Source: Selenomonas sp.
Lineage (GTDB): Bacteria; Bacillota; Negativicutes; Selenomonadales; Selenomonadaceae
Direction of reading: 5' to 3'
Assembly: GCA_003518745.1 (NCBI GenBank)
Contig: DOYB01000002.1
Coordinates: forward strand, 474-9,327
Length of the DNA: 8,854 nt
A program made the position numbers and the translations under genes. Below the pieces are notes generated by a model. That model ran no database searches and had not been told where the DNA came from. It saw nothing but the letters and a program-made list of their open reading frames with translations. Every line of letters begins with the position of its first letter. Position 1 is the stretch's first letter. Shown here in pieces: positions 1 through 6,517 of the stretch.

Positions 1-782
1 GCCGCATGAGCCCCTATCTTTGAAAGCTGTTCATCCACGGCATGCTCCGCGGCCGTCTGAAGGTCCTTATCTATGGTAAGGTAGAGATCCGCCCCGGGTA
101 CAGGCTCCTTGCGTCCAAGTATCTGAACCGGCTTGCCTGCCACATCAACCTCCACCTGTTCGCCGCCGTCCTCGCCACGGATTTCCTTATCATATACCTT
201 CTCAAGACCAAACTTTCCTATTATATCCCCGGACTTATAGCCCTCATCCTTACGACGTTCAAGCTCCTCATCACTGATTTCACTGACATAGCCGAAGGTA
301 TGAGCGCCTTCCTGCTTCAAAATATAGTTCCGAAGGGGCTGGACCTCAATGATAACGCCTGAATACAGATTCTTCTGCTCCTCGATTACCGCCATGATCT
401 CCGGAGTAACGTCGGTCTTTATACGTATGGGATCAAAGCCCGAATGAGCGTTGATTTTCTCATGTATCTTTTCCACCGGAACCTGAAGGAGCTGGGAAAG
501 CCGCTGAATCACGTCCTCAGAAACAGGCGCCGTAAGAGGCAGCAGCGATACTGTAAAGCCCGGTCTGTTGATAACCAAAGGCTGTCCATTCCGGTCAAAA
601 AAGGTACCCCTCGGAGCAACCGAGGGGATGAGACGTATTCTATTGCCATCGGCCAGACGCGCATAGTACTCCCCGTCATAGACCTGAAGATATCCCACCC
701 TAACAATCAGAACAGAAATCACCAGCACGGCCAGAATTCCCAAAACCTTGAGCCTGCCTTCGAATTCATCGTTCCCATTCAT
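1..782 (-). CDS. mrdA: Penicillin-binding protein 2, N-terminal part (cut by window edge)
   Basis: Elongation-specific peptidoglycan transpeptidase, anchored in the inner membrane and working with RodA and MreBCD on side-wall synthesis. The first 260 residues are present; the reading frame stays open to the left edge. Seen: a short cytoplasmic tail, one membrane anchor (about residues 12-31), then the dimerisation (pedestal) domain with PRGTFFDRNG at 57-66, FGYVSEIS at 163-170, DIIGKFGLEKVYD at 186-198 and PGADLYLTIDKDLQ at 229-242, all typical of class B PBP2. The catalytic SxxK, SxN and KTG motifs would lie beyond the window, so activity cannot be judged. The ATG at 782 was chosen because an ATG five bases upstream (787) stops after two codons and AAGGA lies about 11 bases before it. 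The gene follows mreD by 8 bases, so it is probably in the same transcript. Confidence 0.93.
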   Translation of the reverse strand, partial: MNGNDEFEGRLKVLGILAVLVISVLIVRVGYLQVYDGEYYARLADGNRIRLIPSVAPRGTFFDRNGQPLVINRPGFTVSLLPLTAPVSEDVIQRLSQLLQVPVEKIHEKINAHSGFDPIRIKTDVTPEIMAVIEEQKNLYSGVIIEVQPLRNYILKQEGAHTFGYVSEISDEELERRKDEGYKSGDIIGKFGLEKVYDKEIRGEDGGEQVEVDVAGKPVQILGRKEPVPGADLYLTIDKDLQTAAEHAVDEQLSKIGAHA

Positions 783-790
783 CTCATTCA

Positions 791-1282
791 CTATTCCTTT
801 TTTGTGTATACATACAAACCATAAGCCAGTCTATGTACAGGGTATGCCAGAGCCAGCTGGTAGAATATCATCGGAACCAGCGTATAGTGCGCGGAATCCG
901 AGACATTCAGCCGGTACCCCAATAAAAACATCAGTGAAAGCATAATGAAATAGTGGATAGCCGACGCAACCGTGGAAGCCAGTATGGGTAAAAGGAAATC
1001 CTCCTTGAACACCCGGACTGACAGCTTTCCACACACATATCCCAACAGCATGAAGCTGAGAATATTGCCGCCAAAAAAGGTCCCGGTCGCCAAATCCTGA
1101 AGAAGTCCCGCGCAAAACCCCATGAAAACTCCGATTGGATGGCCCTTTAGGAAGGCAAAGGAAACCACCCATAGAAGCATCAGGTTAGTTGACAGGCCAT
1201 GATAGGACAGCCACGGTAAAAGAGAGGACTGCAAAACGTACAGCCCGGCCGTAGCTGCCGACCATATTCCAAATTTTTTCAT
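791..1282 (-). CDS. mreD: Rod shape-determining protein MreD
   Basis: Integral membrane protein of the elongasome, thought to link MreC and PBP2/RodA to MreB. It has 163 residues, normal for the family. Hydrophobic segments lie at about 5-25, 30-46, 49-62, 71-90, 97-122 and 134-158. The family signature GLLQDLATGTFFGGN at 59-73 is intact, including the conserved D63, as is the N-terminal QSSLLPWL at 18-25. The ATG overlaps the mreC stop as ATGA, which indicates translational coupling, and the PBP2 gene begins 8 bases after its stop. MreD sequences are poorly conserved, so the call rests on motif, topology and position together. Confidence 0.93.
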   Translation of the reverse strand: MKKFGIWSAATAGLYVLQSSLLPWLSYHGLSTNLMLLWVVSFAFLKGHPIGVFMGFCAGLLQDLATGTFFGGNILSFMLLGYVCGKLSVRVFKEDFLLPILASTVASAIHYFIMLSLMFLLGYRLNVSDSAHYTLVPMIFYQLALAYPVHRLAYGLYVYTKKE

Positions 1283-2208
1283 CTTTGAGAATCCCCCGCG
1301 GCATCTGGATTCGTTTCCGTTCCCGGAGTCTGCGGCGGCGGCGTCACAGGCTGAGGCGGTTTCTCTCTGGACGATACGATAACCGCCACATCCTCCAGCT
1401 TCTGGAAGTTAACGGCGGGCTCCAATACCGCATATTTCAGCAGGCCGCCCTCTTCGTTCTTTATTACCTGTACCCGGCCTACCACGATTCCCTTAGGATA
1501 AACTCCGCCAAAGCCTGATGTGACAATGATATCATCCTCCACCACGTCCGCGGTTTTTGGGATGCTTACCATACGGGGCATCGTGGGATTTTCCATATCG
1601 CCCTCGACTATTCCCGTCACTCTGGATTCAGGACGTTGCACCAAAGTCCCCACGGAGGAACGGGAATCAAGAATCAACTGTACCTTTGAGTAATTAGGCC
1701 CTGCCTCAGTGACATGCCCTACCAATCCCAACTGCGTAACCACCGCCATATTCTCATGGACACCGGAAGCAGTTCCCTGATTTATGACAATCATGCTGGA
1801 CCAGGTGGCAGATTCCCTGCCAATCACACGCGCGGGAAGCAGGTCGAACTGGGAGGCGGCATTCTTATACCCCAAAAGCTCTCTGAGCCTTTCATTTTCC
1901 GCGGCATATTCATTTGCCATGACATTCTGTTCACGAAGCTGAGCCACCTCATTTCGAAGCATCTTATTTTGCTCGTGTACAGTATAAATCTCCCAACAGG
2001 TCGATGTCACATAGTTTACCTGACTCCCCACCCATGAAACGAAGCTCTGAAAAGGGGCAAGCACCGTGGAAACTGCCATGCTGCTCAAGGGTGTACTAAA
2101 ACGACCTGGAGCGGCAAAAAATACAATGCAAAAAACACTGGCCACCACGAAGAAGAGTATAAATGCCTTGCGAATTCCGTTTTCCGTCCATTTGTCACGA
2201 TTACTCAT
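1279..2208 (-). CDS. mreC: Cell shape-determining protein MreC
   Basis: Bitopic membrane protein with a periplasmic domain that bridges MreB/MreD to penicillin-binding proteins during lateral wall growth. It has 309 residues. Seen in order: a short cytoplasmic tail, one membrane helix (about 13-33), a coiled coil (about 75-113, ending ENERLRELLGY) and the two-lobed beta domain (about 123-279) with GLVGHV at 161-166, DSRSSVGTLVQRP at 181-193 and SGFGGVYPKGIVVGRV at 231-246. The tail after 282 is proline-rich and probably disordered. Both ends overlap neighbours by ATGA: its ATG with the mreB stop, and its stop with the mreD start. This is a tightly coupled mreBCD order. Confidence 0.96.
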   Translation of the reverse strand: MSNRDKWTENGIRKAFILFFVVASVFCIVFFAAPGRFSTPLSSMAVSTVLAPFQSFVSWVGSQVNYVTSTCWEIYTVHEQNKMLRNEVAQLREQNVMANEYAAENERLRELLGYKNAASQFDLLPARVIGRESATWSSMIVINQGTASGVHENMAVVTQLGLVGHVTEAGPNYSKVQLILDSRSSVGTLVQRPESRVTGIVEGDMENPTMPRMVSIPKTADVVEDDIIVTSGFGGVYPKGIVVGRVQVIKNEEGGLLKYAVLEPAVNFQKLEDVAVIVSSREKPPQPVTPPPQTPGTETNPDAAGDSQR

Positions 2209-3239
2209 TGCTGCAGCTTCTTGGGCATCATAACCACACGTTTAAGGAGATTGATGTTTTCAAGGGACCTGCCCGTTCCCTCGCCAACACAGGAAAGCGC
2301 TTCCTCGGACACGAAAACCGGTATGCCGGTCTCCTTCGAGAGCAGCGTATCCAAACGACTCAGAAGCGCCCCGCCACCGGTCATCATTATACCGTGGTCC
2401 ATGACATCCGACGCGAGCTCAGGTGGGGTTTTCTCCAAGGTTAATTTTACCGCGTCTACGATTTTGCCTACAGGCTCATCCAGGGCTTCACGCACTTCAA
2501 CGGACTTTATGGTCACCGTCTTGGGCAATCCACTGACCATATCACGGCCGCGTATTTCCATACTTCTTCCATCGTCCTCATCCACAAGCGCGCTGCCTAT
2601 TGTAATCTTGACTTCCTCAGCGGTACGCTCACCAATCATGAGATTGTACTGGCGTTTTACATACTGAACAATAGACGAGTCCATCTCATCTCCACCGATG
2701 CGTATGGAGCGGCTGGTGACGATTCCCCCCAGTGAAATGACCGCGATTTCAGTGGTACCGCCGCCAATGTCCACGACCATGCTTCCGGTCGCGTCCTCCA
2801 CAGGGAGTCCTGCTCCAATCGCTGCCGCCATCGGTTCCTCTATAAGATACGCTTCCCGTGCCCCGGCCTGCTGCGCGGCATCTATTACGGCGCGCTTCTC
2901 CACCTCGGTTACCCCTGACGGTACGCCGACAACTACCCGTGGACGTACGAAGGACTTATTATTCATCGCCTTGCGGATGAAATACTTGAGCATGGCCTGA
3001 GTAACGTCAAAATCAGCGATAACGCCATCCTTCATGGGCCTTATCGCCACAATGTTCCCTGGAGTACGGCCAATCATCTGTTTGGCTTCTTCGCCAACCG
3101 CCAAAACCTCTCCTGTATCACTCTTCACGGCCACCACCGAAGGCTCCCTTACGACTATTCCCCTGCCCTTGACGTGCACCAATGTGTTCGCGGTACCTAA
3201 ATCAATCCCCATATCATTGGATCCAAAAAGACTCCACAT
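2205..3239 (-). CDS. mreB: Rod shape-determining protein MreB (bacterial actin)
   Basis: Actin-like ATPase that forms membrane-bound filaments and steers side-wall synthesis. It has 344 residues from the ATG at 3239. The actin-fold motifs are complete: phosphate-1 GIDLGTANT (11-19), connect-1 EEPMAAAIGAG (134-144), phosphate-2 DIGGGTTEIAV (157-167) and adenosine-site MTGGGALL (286-293). The hydrophobic N-terminus MWSLFG fits direct membrane attachment. The frame extends upstream to a TTG at 3260, but the likely ribosome site (AAGGGAG, about 3251-3257) lies inside that extension and the family normally starts at MW-LFG, so the ATG is preferred. Its stop overlaps the mreC ATG. A 206-base gap separates it from radC, so it probably has its own promoter. 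The mreB rather than mbl name rests on its place at the head of mreCD. Confidence 0.97.
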   Translation of the reverse strand: MWSLFGSNDMGIDLGTANTLVHVKGRGIVVREPSVVAVKSDTGEVLAVGEEAKQMIGRTPGNIVAIRPMKDGVIADFDVTQAMLKYFIRKAMNNKSFVRPRVVVGVPSGVTEVEKRAVIDAAQQAGAREAYLIEEPMAAAIGAGLPVEDATGSMVVDIGGGTTEIAVISLGGIVTSRSIRIGGDEMDSSIVQYVKRQYNLMIGERTAEEVKITIGSALVDEDDGRSMEIRGRDMVSGLPKTVTIKSVEVREALDEPVGKIVDAVKLTLEKTPPELASDVMDHGIMMTGGGALLSRLDTLLSKETGIPVFVSEEALSCVGEGTGRSLENINLLKRVVMMPKKLQQ

Positions 3240-3374
3240 ATCCCCAAAAGCTCCCTTCAATTATTGCAACCAACAAGATGAAAATCCTTCGATTTCCACC
3301 AGCCCTTGCATGAAAGCAGCCAATCAGCCTGCGCCATACGGCTTGACTTCTTGGGTTTTCATAGCAAGCAAACA

Positions 3375-3401
3375 AGTGCTGCATACTATATACGCAGCAC
3401 T
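3375..3401 (-). terminator. Hairpin after radC, possible weak terminator
   Basis: Eight-base perfect inverted repeat AGTGCTGC / GCAGCACT (3375-3382 and 3394-3401) with an 11-base AT-rich loop, about 45 bases beyond the radC stop. On the minus strand it is followed by TGTTTGC, a poor T-run, so it may be a weak terminator, an mRNA end-protecting hairpin or part of the mreB leader. Confidence 0.4.
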
Positions 3402-3404
3402 CAT

Positions 3405-3433
3405 AATGTATCATATTTAATTCCTGTTTGCAA
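3405..3433 (-). promoter_or_regulatory. Candidate mreB promoter
   Basis: TTGCAA (3433-3428) and TACATT (3410-3405) on the minus strand, separated by exactly 17 bases; each matches the vegetative consensus at four of six positions. It sits just after radC in the only long gap before mreB, where a promoter would be expected. The predicted transcript would start within or next to the hairpin at 3375-3401, which weakens the case for either element. Confidence 0.3.
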
Positions 3434-3445
3434 TAGCGTATCTAC

Positions 3446-4135
3446 TCACTGGAGCAGTCCCTTTTCCTTCATTGAAGTAAATCGATTGTCACCCAGAATG
3501 ATGTGATCCAGAACCGGTATATCCATGATCTTGCCGGCCTTCACCAATCGCTGTGTAACCGCGATATCCTCCCTGCTTGGACTGGGGTCTCCACTGGGGT
3601 GGTTATGCAGCAGGATCATCGCCGCCGCCGAATAGCGAACCGCTACCTTGAAAACTTCTCTTGGATGAACCACCGAAGCTGTAAGGCTGCCTATTGAAAT
3701 GTCGGGCATACCCAAGATATGATTCTTGGTGTTCAGCAGCATTACCGCGAAATGCTCCCTTTGCTCATGTCTGAAACGGGGCATGGCAAAATGCGCCACA
3801 TCCTCGGGGCCATGAATAATCTCTACCTTTTCTGCCGCCTTTTGGGAAAGACGCCGCCCCAATTCCACGGCGGCAAGGACAGATGCCGCCTTTGACGGGC
3901 CGACTCCGTGGATAGCAGACAGCTCAGCTACAGGCATGTTCACCATTGCGGTAAGACCCAAATCCTTGTAGCAGGCCAGAATCCTTTCGGCAATGCGCAG
4001 AACAGACTCCTCTCTGGTTCCGGTACGCAATAATATCGCCAGCAGCTCCGTATTACTTAGGCAAGCCGCCCCATAAAGGGTCAATTTTTCCCTGGGACGT
4101 TCATCAACGGGCAGATCCCTCACCATTATCGCCAT
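3446..4135 (-). CDS. radC: RadC family JAMM/MPN+ domain protein
   Basis: RadC-family protein, long annotated as DNA repair. That role is not established in well-studied species, so the function should be treated as open. It has 229 residues, the usual length. Seen: an N-terminal RPREKL segment (13-18), a helix-hairpin-helix-like stretch with HGVGPSKAASVLAAVELGRR (76-95) and the C-terminal JAB/MPN+ metalloprotease-like domain with the zinc motif HNHPSGDPSPSRED (H177, H179, D190). All metal ligands are present. The ATG at 4135 overlaps the 3' end of maf by 32 bases and is preceded by AGGA about ten bases away. An ATG at 4126 is the alternative; a longer frame to 4198 would run far into maf and is unlikely. 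The maf-radC-mreB order is common in Firmicutes. Confidence 0.95.
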   Translation of the reverse strand: MAIMVRDLPVDERPREKLTLYGAACLSNTELLAILLRTGTREESVLRIAERILACYKDLGLTAMVNMPVAELSAIHGVGPSKAASVLAAVELGRRLSQKAAEKVEIIHGPEDVAHFAMPRFRHEQREHFAVMLLNTKNHILGMPDISIGSLTASVVHPREVFKVAVRYSAAAMILLHNHPSGDPSPSREDIAVTQRLVKAGKIMDIPVLDHIILGDNRFTSMKEKGLLQ

Positions 4136-4691
4136 ATAAATCAATTCCTGCCTTTCCGGCAAGTACCCGGAGTCGGTAAAGGGGAAGCCCCACAACATTT
4201 GACCAAGAGCCGTAAATACCCTCTACCCATGCTTCCGCGCGTCCCTGTATGGCGTAAGCCCCGGCCTTATCCATAGGCTCTCCTGTTGCCACATAGGCTT
4301 TAATCTCTTCGTCAGTCATTCCGGCGAAGCGCACCTCAGTAGTCTCCACCCATGAAAAGACCTGTCCGCCCTTGACAAATACAATGGCCGTAAGCACATT
4401 ATGAGAGCGTCCGGAAAGCTTTCGCAGCATCTCCATAGCATGAAGCTCATCCTTCGGCTTTCCATATATAACGCCATCCATCGCGACGACAGTATCCGTC
4501 CCCAAAACAGGAAGCTCAGGACATTCCCCGGCAACGGCCAGCGCCTTGCTCCTGGCATTATAAAGAGCCGTCTCCTCAGGGGAAAGCCCCTCTGACACCT
4601 CCTCCGCGTCGCTGACGCGAATGCTGAAATCGCATCCCATATTCTCCAAAAGCTCTTTGCGTCTGGGAGATGCTGAAGCCAAAATAAACAT
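4104..4691 (-). CDS. maf: Maf family nucleotide pyrophosphatase (dTTP/UTP type)
   Basis: Cytoplasmic house-cleaning enzyme that hydrolyses non-canonical or surplus nucleoside triphosphates to monophosphate and pyrophosphate. It has 195 residues, normal for the family. Seen: the N-terminal substrate loop ASASPRRKELL (5-15), YNARSKA (44-50), GTDTVV (64-69) with the presumed catalytic D66, YGKP (76-79), and GAYAIQGRAEAWVEGIYGS (144-162) followed by NVVGLPL (165-171). The AIQG and NVVGLPL pattern matches the YhdE/Maf (dTTPase/UTPase) branch rather than the YceF (m7GTP) branch. This assignment is by motif only. The ATG is preceded by GAGGAGGAAGGAA. The gene begins 12 bases after the DUF4321 gene and overlaps radC, so the three are probably co-translated. 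Confidence 0.95.
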   Translation of the reverse strand: MFILASASPRRKELLENMGCDFSIRVSDAEEVSEGLSPEETALYNARSKALAVAGECPELPVLGTDTVVAMDGVIYGKPKDELHAMEMLRKLSGRSHNVLTAIVFVKGGQVFSWVETTEVRFAGMTDEEIKAYVATGEPMDKAGAYAIQGRAEAWVEGIYGSWSNVVGLPLYRLRVLAGKAGIDLYGDNGEGSAR

Positions 4692-4703
4692 TTTCCTTCC
4701 TCC

Positions 4704-4979
4704 TCAACCGTATTTACGAAACAGGAACAGCGCCAGTACCACACCAATGATACTCATAAGATTCGGCGCAAAGGCCAGTCCAAGAGTTAACCTTATGACG
4801 TAAAGGTTGACAGTGAAGGGTGAAATGTCAAATACCGGATAGGTCGCCACCAAATAAGGCATAACCCCGGACAGCACCCCCACCTCCTTCAAAAGCTCTC
4901 CGAGAAGCCCTCCAAGAATGGCTCCGATTACGATATACAGGATGCAGAAGCCTAACCCGCGTCCTCCAAGTCTTGCCAA
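4704..4979 (-). CDS. DUF4321 family small membrane protein
   Basis: Uncharacterised membrane protein of about 90 residues, known mainly from Firmicutes next to maf and mre genes. From a TTG start it has 91 residues with two hydrophobic segments (about 10-30, glycine-rich, and 68-88). Between them is the family-like stretch FDISPFTVNL (50-59), and LGLAFAPN (66-73) leads into the second helix. The TTG at 4979 is chosen because GGAGG lies 7 bases upstream and the family length fits. The frame opens further up to a GTG at 5036, but that extension would run through a hairpin that looks like a terminator and would add an arginine-rich, non-family segment. Function unknown; its place in the maf-radC-mre cluster hints at an envelope role, which is inference only. 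Confidence 0.85.
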   Translation of the reverse strand: MARLGGRGLGFCILYIVIGAILGGLLGELLKEVGVLSGVMPYLVATYPVFDISPFTVNLYVIRLTLGLAFAPNLMSIIGVVLALFLFRKYG

Positions 4980-4986
4980 TTCTATT

Positions 4987-4991
4987 CCTCC
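4987..4991 (-). promoter_or_regulatory. Ribosome binding site deciding a TTG start (DUF4321 gene)
   Basis: GGAGG on the minus strand with a 7-base spacer to the TTG at 4979-4977. No ATG or GTG in frame has a comparable site, which is why the TTG is taken as the start. Confidence 0.7.
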
Positions 4992-5019
4992 AATCTGGAA
5001 AATTCTTCTCCGACAACGA

Positions 5020-5051
5020 AAATCCTGCCCGACCACCCCATGCCGAGCAGG
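5020..5051 (-). terminator. Possible intrinsic terminator after the CheX-like gene
   Basis: On the minus strand an 8-bp stem (CCTGCTCG with CGGGCAGG, one G-U pair) encloses a 12-base loop and is followed by ATTTTC. It lies about 36 bases beyond the CheX-like stop and before the DUF4321 gene, where a boundary between the chemotaxis pair and the maf-radC set would be expected. The T-run is short, so readthrough is likely; it could also act as an attenuator. Confidence 0.5.
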
Positions 5052-5063
5052 AAAATTTTTACA

Positions 5064-5091
5064 TTTGTATTTGTGGAAAAGACATTGTCAA
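5064..5091 (-). promoter_or_regulatory. Weak promoter candidate at the end of the CheX-like gene
   Basis: A perfect TTGACA (5091-5086) overlaps the stop codon of the CheX-like gene and is followed after 16 bases by TACAAA (5069-5064), four of six matches to a -10 box. If used, it would transcribe the DUF4321-maf-radC set through the hairpin at 5020-5051. Short consensus matches like this occur by chance, so this is only a candidate. Confidence 0.25.
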
Positions 5092-5951
5092 TGTTCAATA
5101 AACTCGTCCAGTGCCAAAACGGCATAAATCGTACCGAAATCAGTACATACCCTCATCACAAGCTGCTGGACTCCCCTTGGAACCACGAGCTTACCCCATC
5201 GTGGAACCTCAAGCTCCACCTCAATTCCCCGTTCCGCGAGCTGAATACTGTATATGCCATTGATGACATTCAGGAACTCCTGAATACTGTCTATTGCCAT
5301 TTCATCGATTTCGGTCAAATCCTCTTCGCTGTAACGGCTGGCCAGTTCCAGGAATTTATCATTCTCCGCCAGAATACCGGCCACTATGCTGACATCCCCA
5401 TTCATGCACTGGGACGCCGCGTGGGTAGCAAGCTCCGTAGAGAATACCTTCTCTGAGACAGGCTCAAGCGAAATGACCGCAGGAGCATGCAGGAAATCCA
5501 TCAGTGAATCCATGAATATCTCCATGAAATCGCTGTAGAAGGCGGACTCCATTTCCAGCTGTTCACCGCACAGATTCCTGACGGCATAGTGAACCGGCAG
5601 TTCCTTCATGTGCTCCCGCGCCTTGAAGTAAACATCCAGCTCCATGAAATTCAGGATGCCTTCATCAAGCAGGTACTGAGCAAAATGCAAGCTCTCTCCA
5701 CCGGTCTCCTGCGACAGTTCTTCAATCTGTACCCGCGTAAGAAGCCCTTTCTCCAATGCTATTTTAGAAAACTCCTCAGTTGACACCGACCCGATTTCAT
5801 CCAATACTGCCGGCTCCACCATGCGCTGGCGCAGCGCCATAACGGGAAGCTGTATCTCCTTGTCCCGCATCTTAGGCAAAAGCGGTTCAATCTGCTCCAG
5901 AGACATGACACCTTCGTTAAGGAAGTATTGAGCAAGGTTATTGCTTTTCAT
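5088..5951 (-). CDS. CheX-like phosphatase domain protein with N-terminal helical repeats
   Basis: Probable phosphatase for phosphorylated CheY-like receivers, 287 residues, about twice the size of a classic CheX. The C-terminal half (about 130-285) carries the CheC/CheX/FliY-type signature: DSIQEFLN at 221-228, giving D221-x3-E225-x2-N228, then P250 after 21 residues. E225 and N228 would be the catalytic pair. The N-terminal half (about 5-110) has four similar helical units, for example NLAQYFLNEGVMSLEQIEPL, then around MALRQRMVEPAVLDEI, KIALEKGLLTRVQIEEL and HFAQYLLDEGILNFMELDVY. They resemble the short helical units of GspE/MshE N-terminal domains, but this is resemblance by eye only. The ATG at 5951 is preferred over 5978 because AAAGG lies 9 bases upstream and it gives only a 14-base overlap with the receiver gene. 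The overlap and pairing strongly suggest that the neighbouring receiver is its substrate. Confidence 0.8.
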   Translation of the reverse strand: MKSNNLAQYFLNEGVMSLEQIEPLLPKMRDKEIQLPVMALRQRMVEPAVLDEIGSVSTEEFSKIALEKGLLTRVQIEELSQETGGESLHFAQYLLDEGILNFMELDVYFKAREHMKELPVHYAVRNLCGEQLEMESAFYSDFMEIFMDSLMDFLHAPAVISLEPVSEKVFSTELATHAASQCMNGDVSIVAGILAENDKFLELASRYSEEDLTEIDEMAIDSIQEFLNVINGIYSIQLAERGIEVELEVPRWGKLVVPRGVQQLVMRVCTDFGTIYAVLALDEFIEH

Positions 5952-6348
5952 CTTGCCCTTCCTTTTCGTTGTTGGCATTCACCTTTTTCCTGATCGCCTC
6001 AACCGCTTTCTTTATCTGCTCACTGGAATAAGGCTTTTGAATGAAGTCCATGGCCCCCATCTTAAGGGTCTGCATCAGCTTCTGGGGCGTACCTGCGGAG
6101 GATAGCATAACTACCGGAATCTCCGGGCTTACCTCCCGAATAACCTGAAGGGCTTCTATCCCGCCTACCTCAGGCATGACAATGTCAAGAATCACTCCGT
6201 CCGGATGGTCCTGAAGGTCCCTGAGTATGGCCTCCTTGCCATTTTCTGCCTCAATTACCTCACAGTCCAATGCCTCAAGCTCTGCCCGCAATTTTTTTCT
6301 CAAAAGCTTGGAATCATCCGAAATCAACAATCTCAGCTTCCTATCCAA
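5938..6348 (-). CDS. Stand-alone CheY-like response regulator receiver
   Basis: Single-domain receiver, 136 residues from the TTG at 6348, with no output domain. The phosphorylation site is complete: acidic pair D11-D12, phospho-acceptor D55 in GVILDIVMP, S83/S84 in MLSSAG and K105 in IQKPYS. The last 15 or so residues are a charged tail (VNANNEKEGQDEKQ). It probably takes phosphoryl groups from a CheA-like kinase encoded elsewhere, with signalling by protein contact, and is probably dephosphorylated by the CheX-like protein whose gene overlaps its 3' end. Start choice: the TTG has GGGAGG nine bases upstream and gives the usual receiver length. The frame continues up to ATGs at 6372 (weak AAGG) and 6435 (no clear site), and the residues these would add look non-domain. 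Whether it acts on the flagellar switch or another target cannot be told. Confidence 0.9.
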   Translation of the reverse strand: MDRKLRLLISDDSKLLRKKLRAELEALDCEVIEAENGKEAILRDLQDHPDGVILDIVMPEVGGIEALQVIREVSPEIPVVMLSSAGTPQKLMQTLKMGAMDFIQKPYSSEQIKKAVEAIRKKVNANNEKEGQDEKQ

Positions 6349-6357
6349 CCTGTTCAG

Positions 6358-6363
6358 CCTCCC
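6358..6363 (-). promoter_or_regulatory. Ribosome binding site deciding a TTG start (receiver gene)
   Basis: GGGAGG on the minus strand with a 9-base spacer to the TTG at 6348-6346. It is the best ribosome site near the 5' end of the receiver frame and lies inside the longer alternative frames, which argues against them. Confidence 0.65.
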
Positions 6364-6462
6364 ATGCCTCATTAACCGAAAACCTTGTACACTTTTGCTA
6401 ATATTCGACGCGAACAGGCAATTTCCTTCTAACATAAATTCTTAATTTTGCGGAGCAAAAGT

Positions 6463-6502
6463 AAAAAAGCACGGAGCCGTACACCATAGCCCCGTGCTTT
6501 TT
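6463..6502 (-). terminator. Intrinsic terminator of the chemoreceptor gene
   Basis: Eleven-base perfect inverted repeat AAAAAGCACGG / CCGTGCTTTTT (6464-6474 and 6492-6502) with a 17-base loop. On the minus strand it is followed by a run of six T (6468-6463). It begins 15 bases after the receptor stop. The A-rich left arm also gives a T-run on the plus strand, so it could work both ways, but no plus-strand gene runs into it. Confidence 0.85.
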
Positions 6503-6517
6503 ATCCACTAAGTCTGA

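Noticed and set aside
3240..3260. TTG start of mreB at 3260
   Set aside because: The ribosome site AAGGGAG lies within this extension, and MreB proteins normally begin close to the MW-LFG seen at 3239.
3214..3414. Minus-strand 66-codon frame between radC and mreB
   Set aside because: It has no good ribosome site, runs out of frame into the start of mreB, is rich in cysteine, tryptophan and histidine, and crosses the hairpin; it reads like random translation.
4136..4198. Longer radC start at 4198
   Set aside because: It would extend the overlap with maf to 95 bases; the added residues do not resemble a RadC N-terminus, and the 229-residue form matches the family.
4316..4747. Minus-strand 143-codon frame overlapping maf
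   Set aside because: It is another frame of the well-supported maf gene and starts inside the DUF4321 gene; it carries no recognisable motif.
4980..5036. Upstream extension of DUF4321 to a GTG at 5036
   Set aside because: It would add an arginine-rich segment coming from the hairpin region; the TTG at 4979 has a far better ribosome site and fits the family length.
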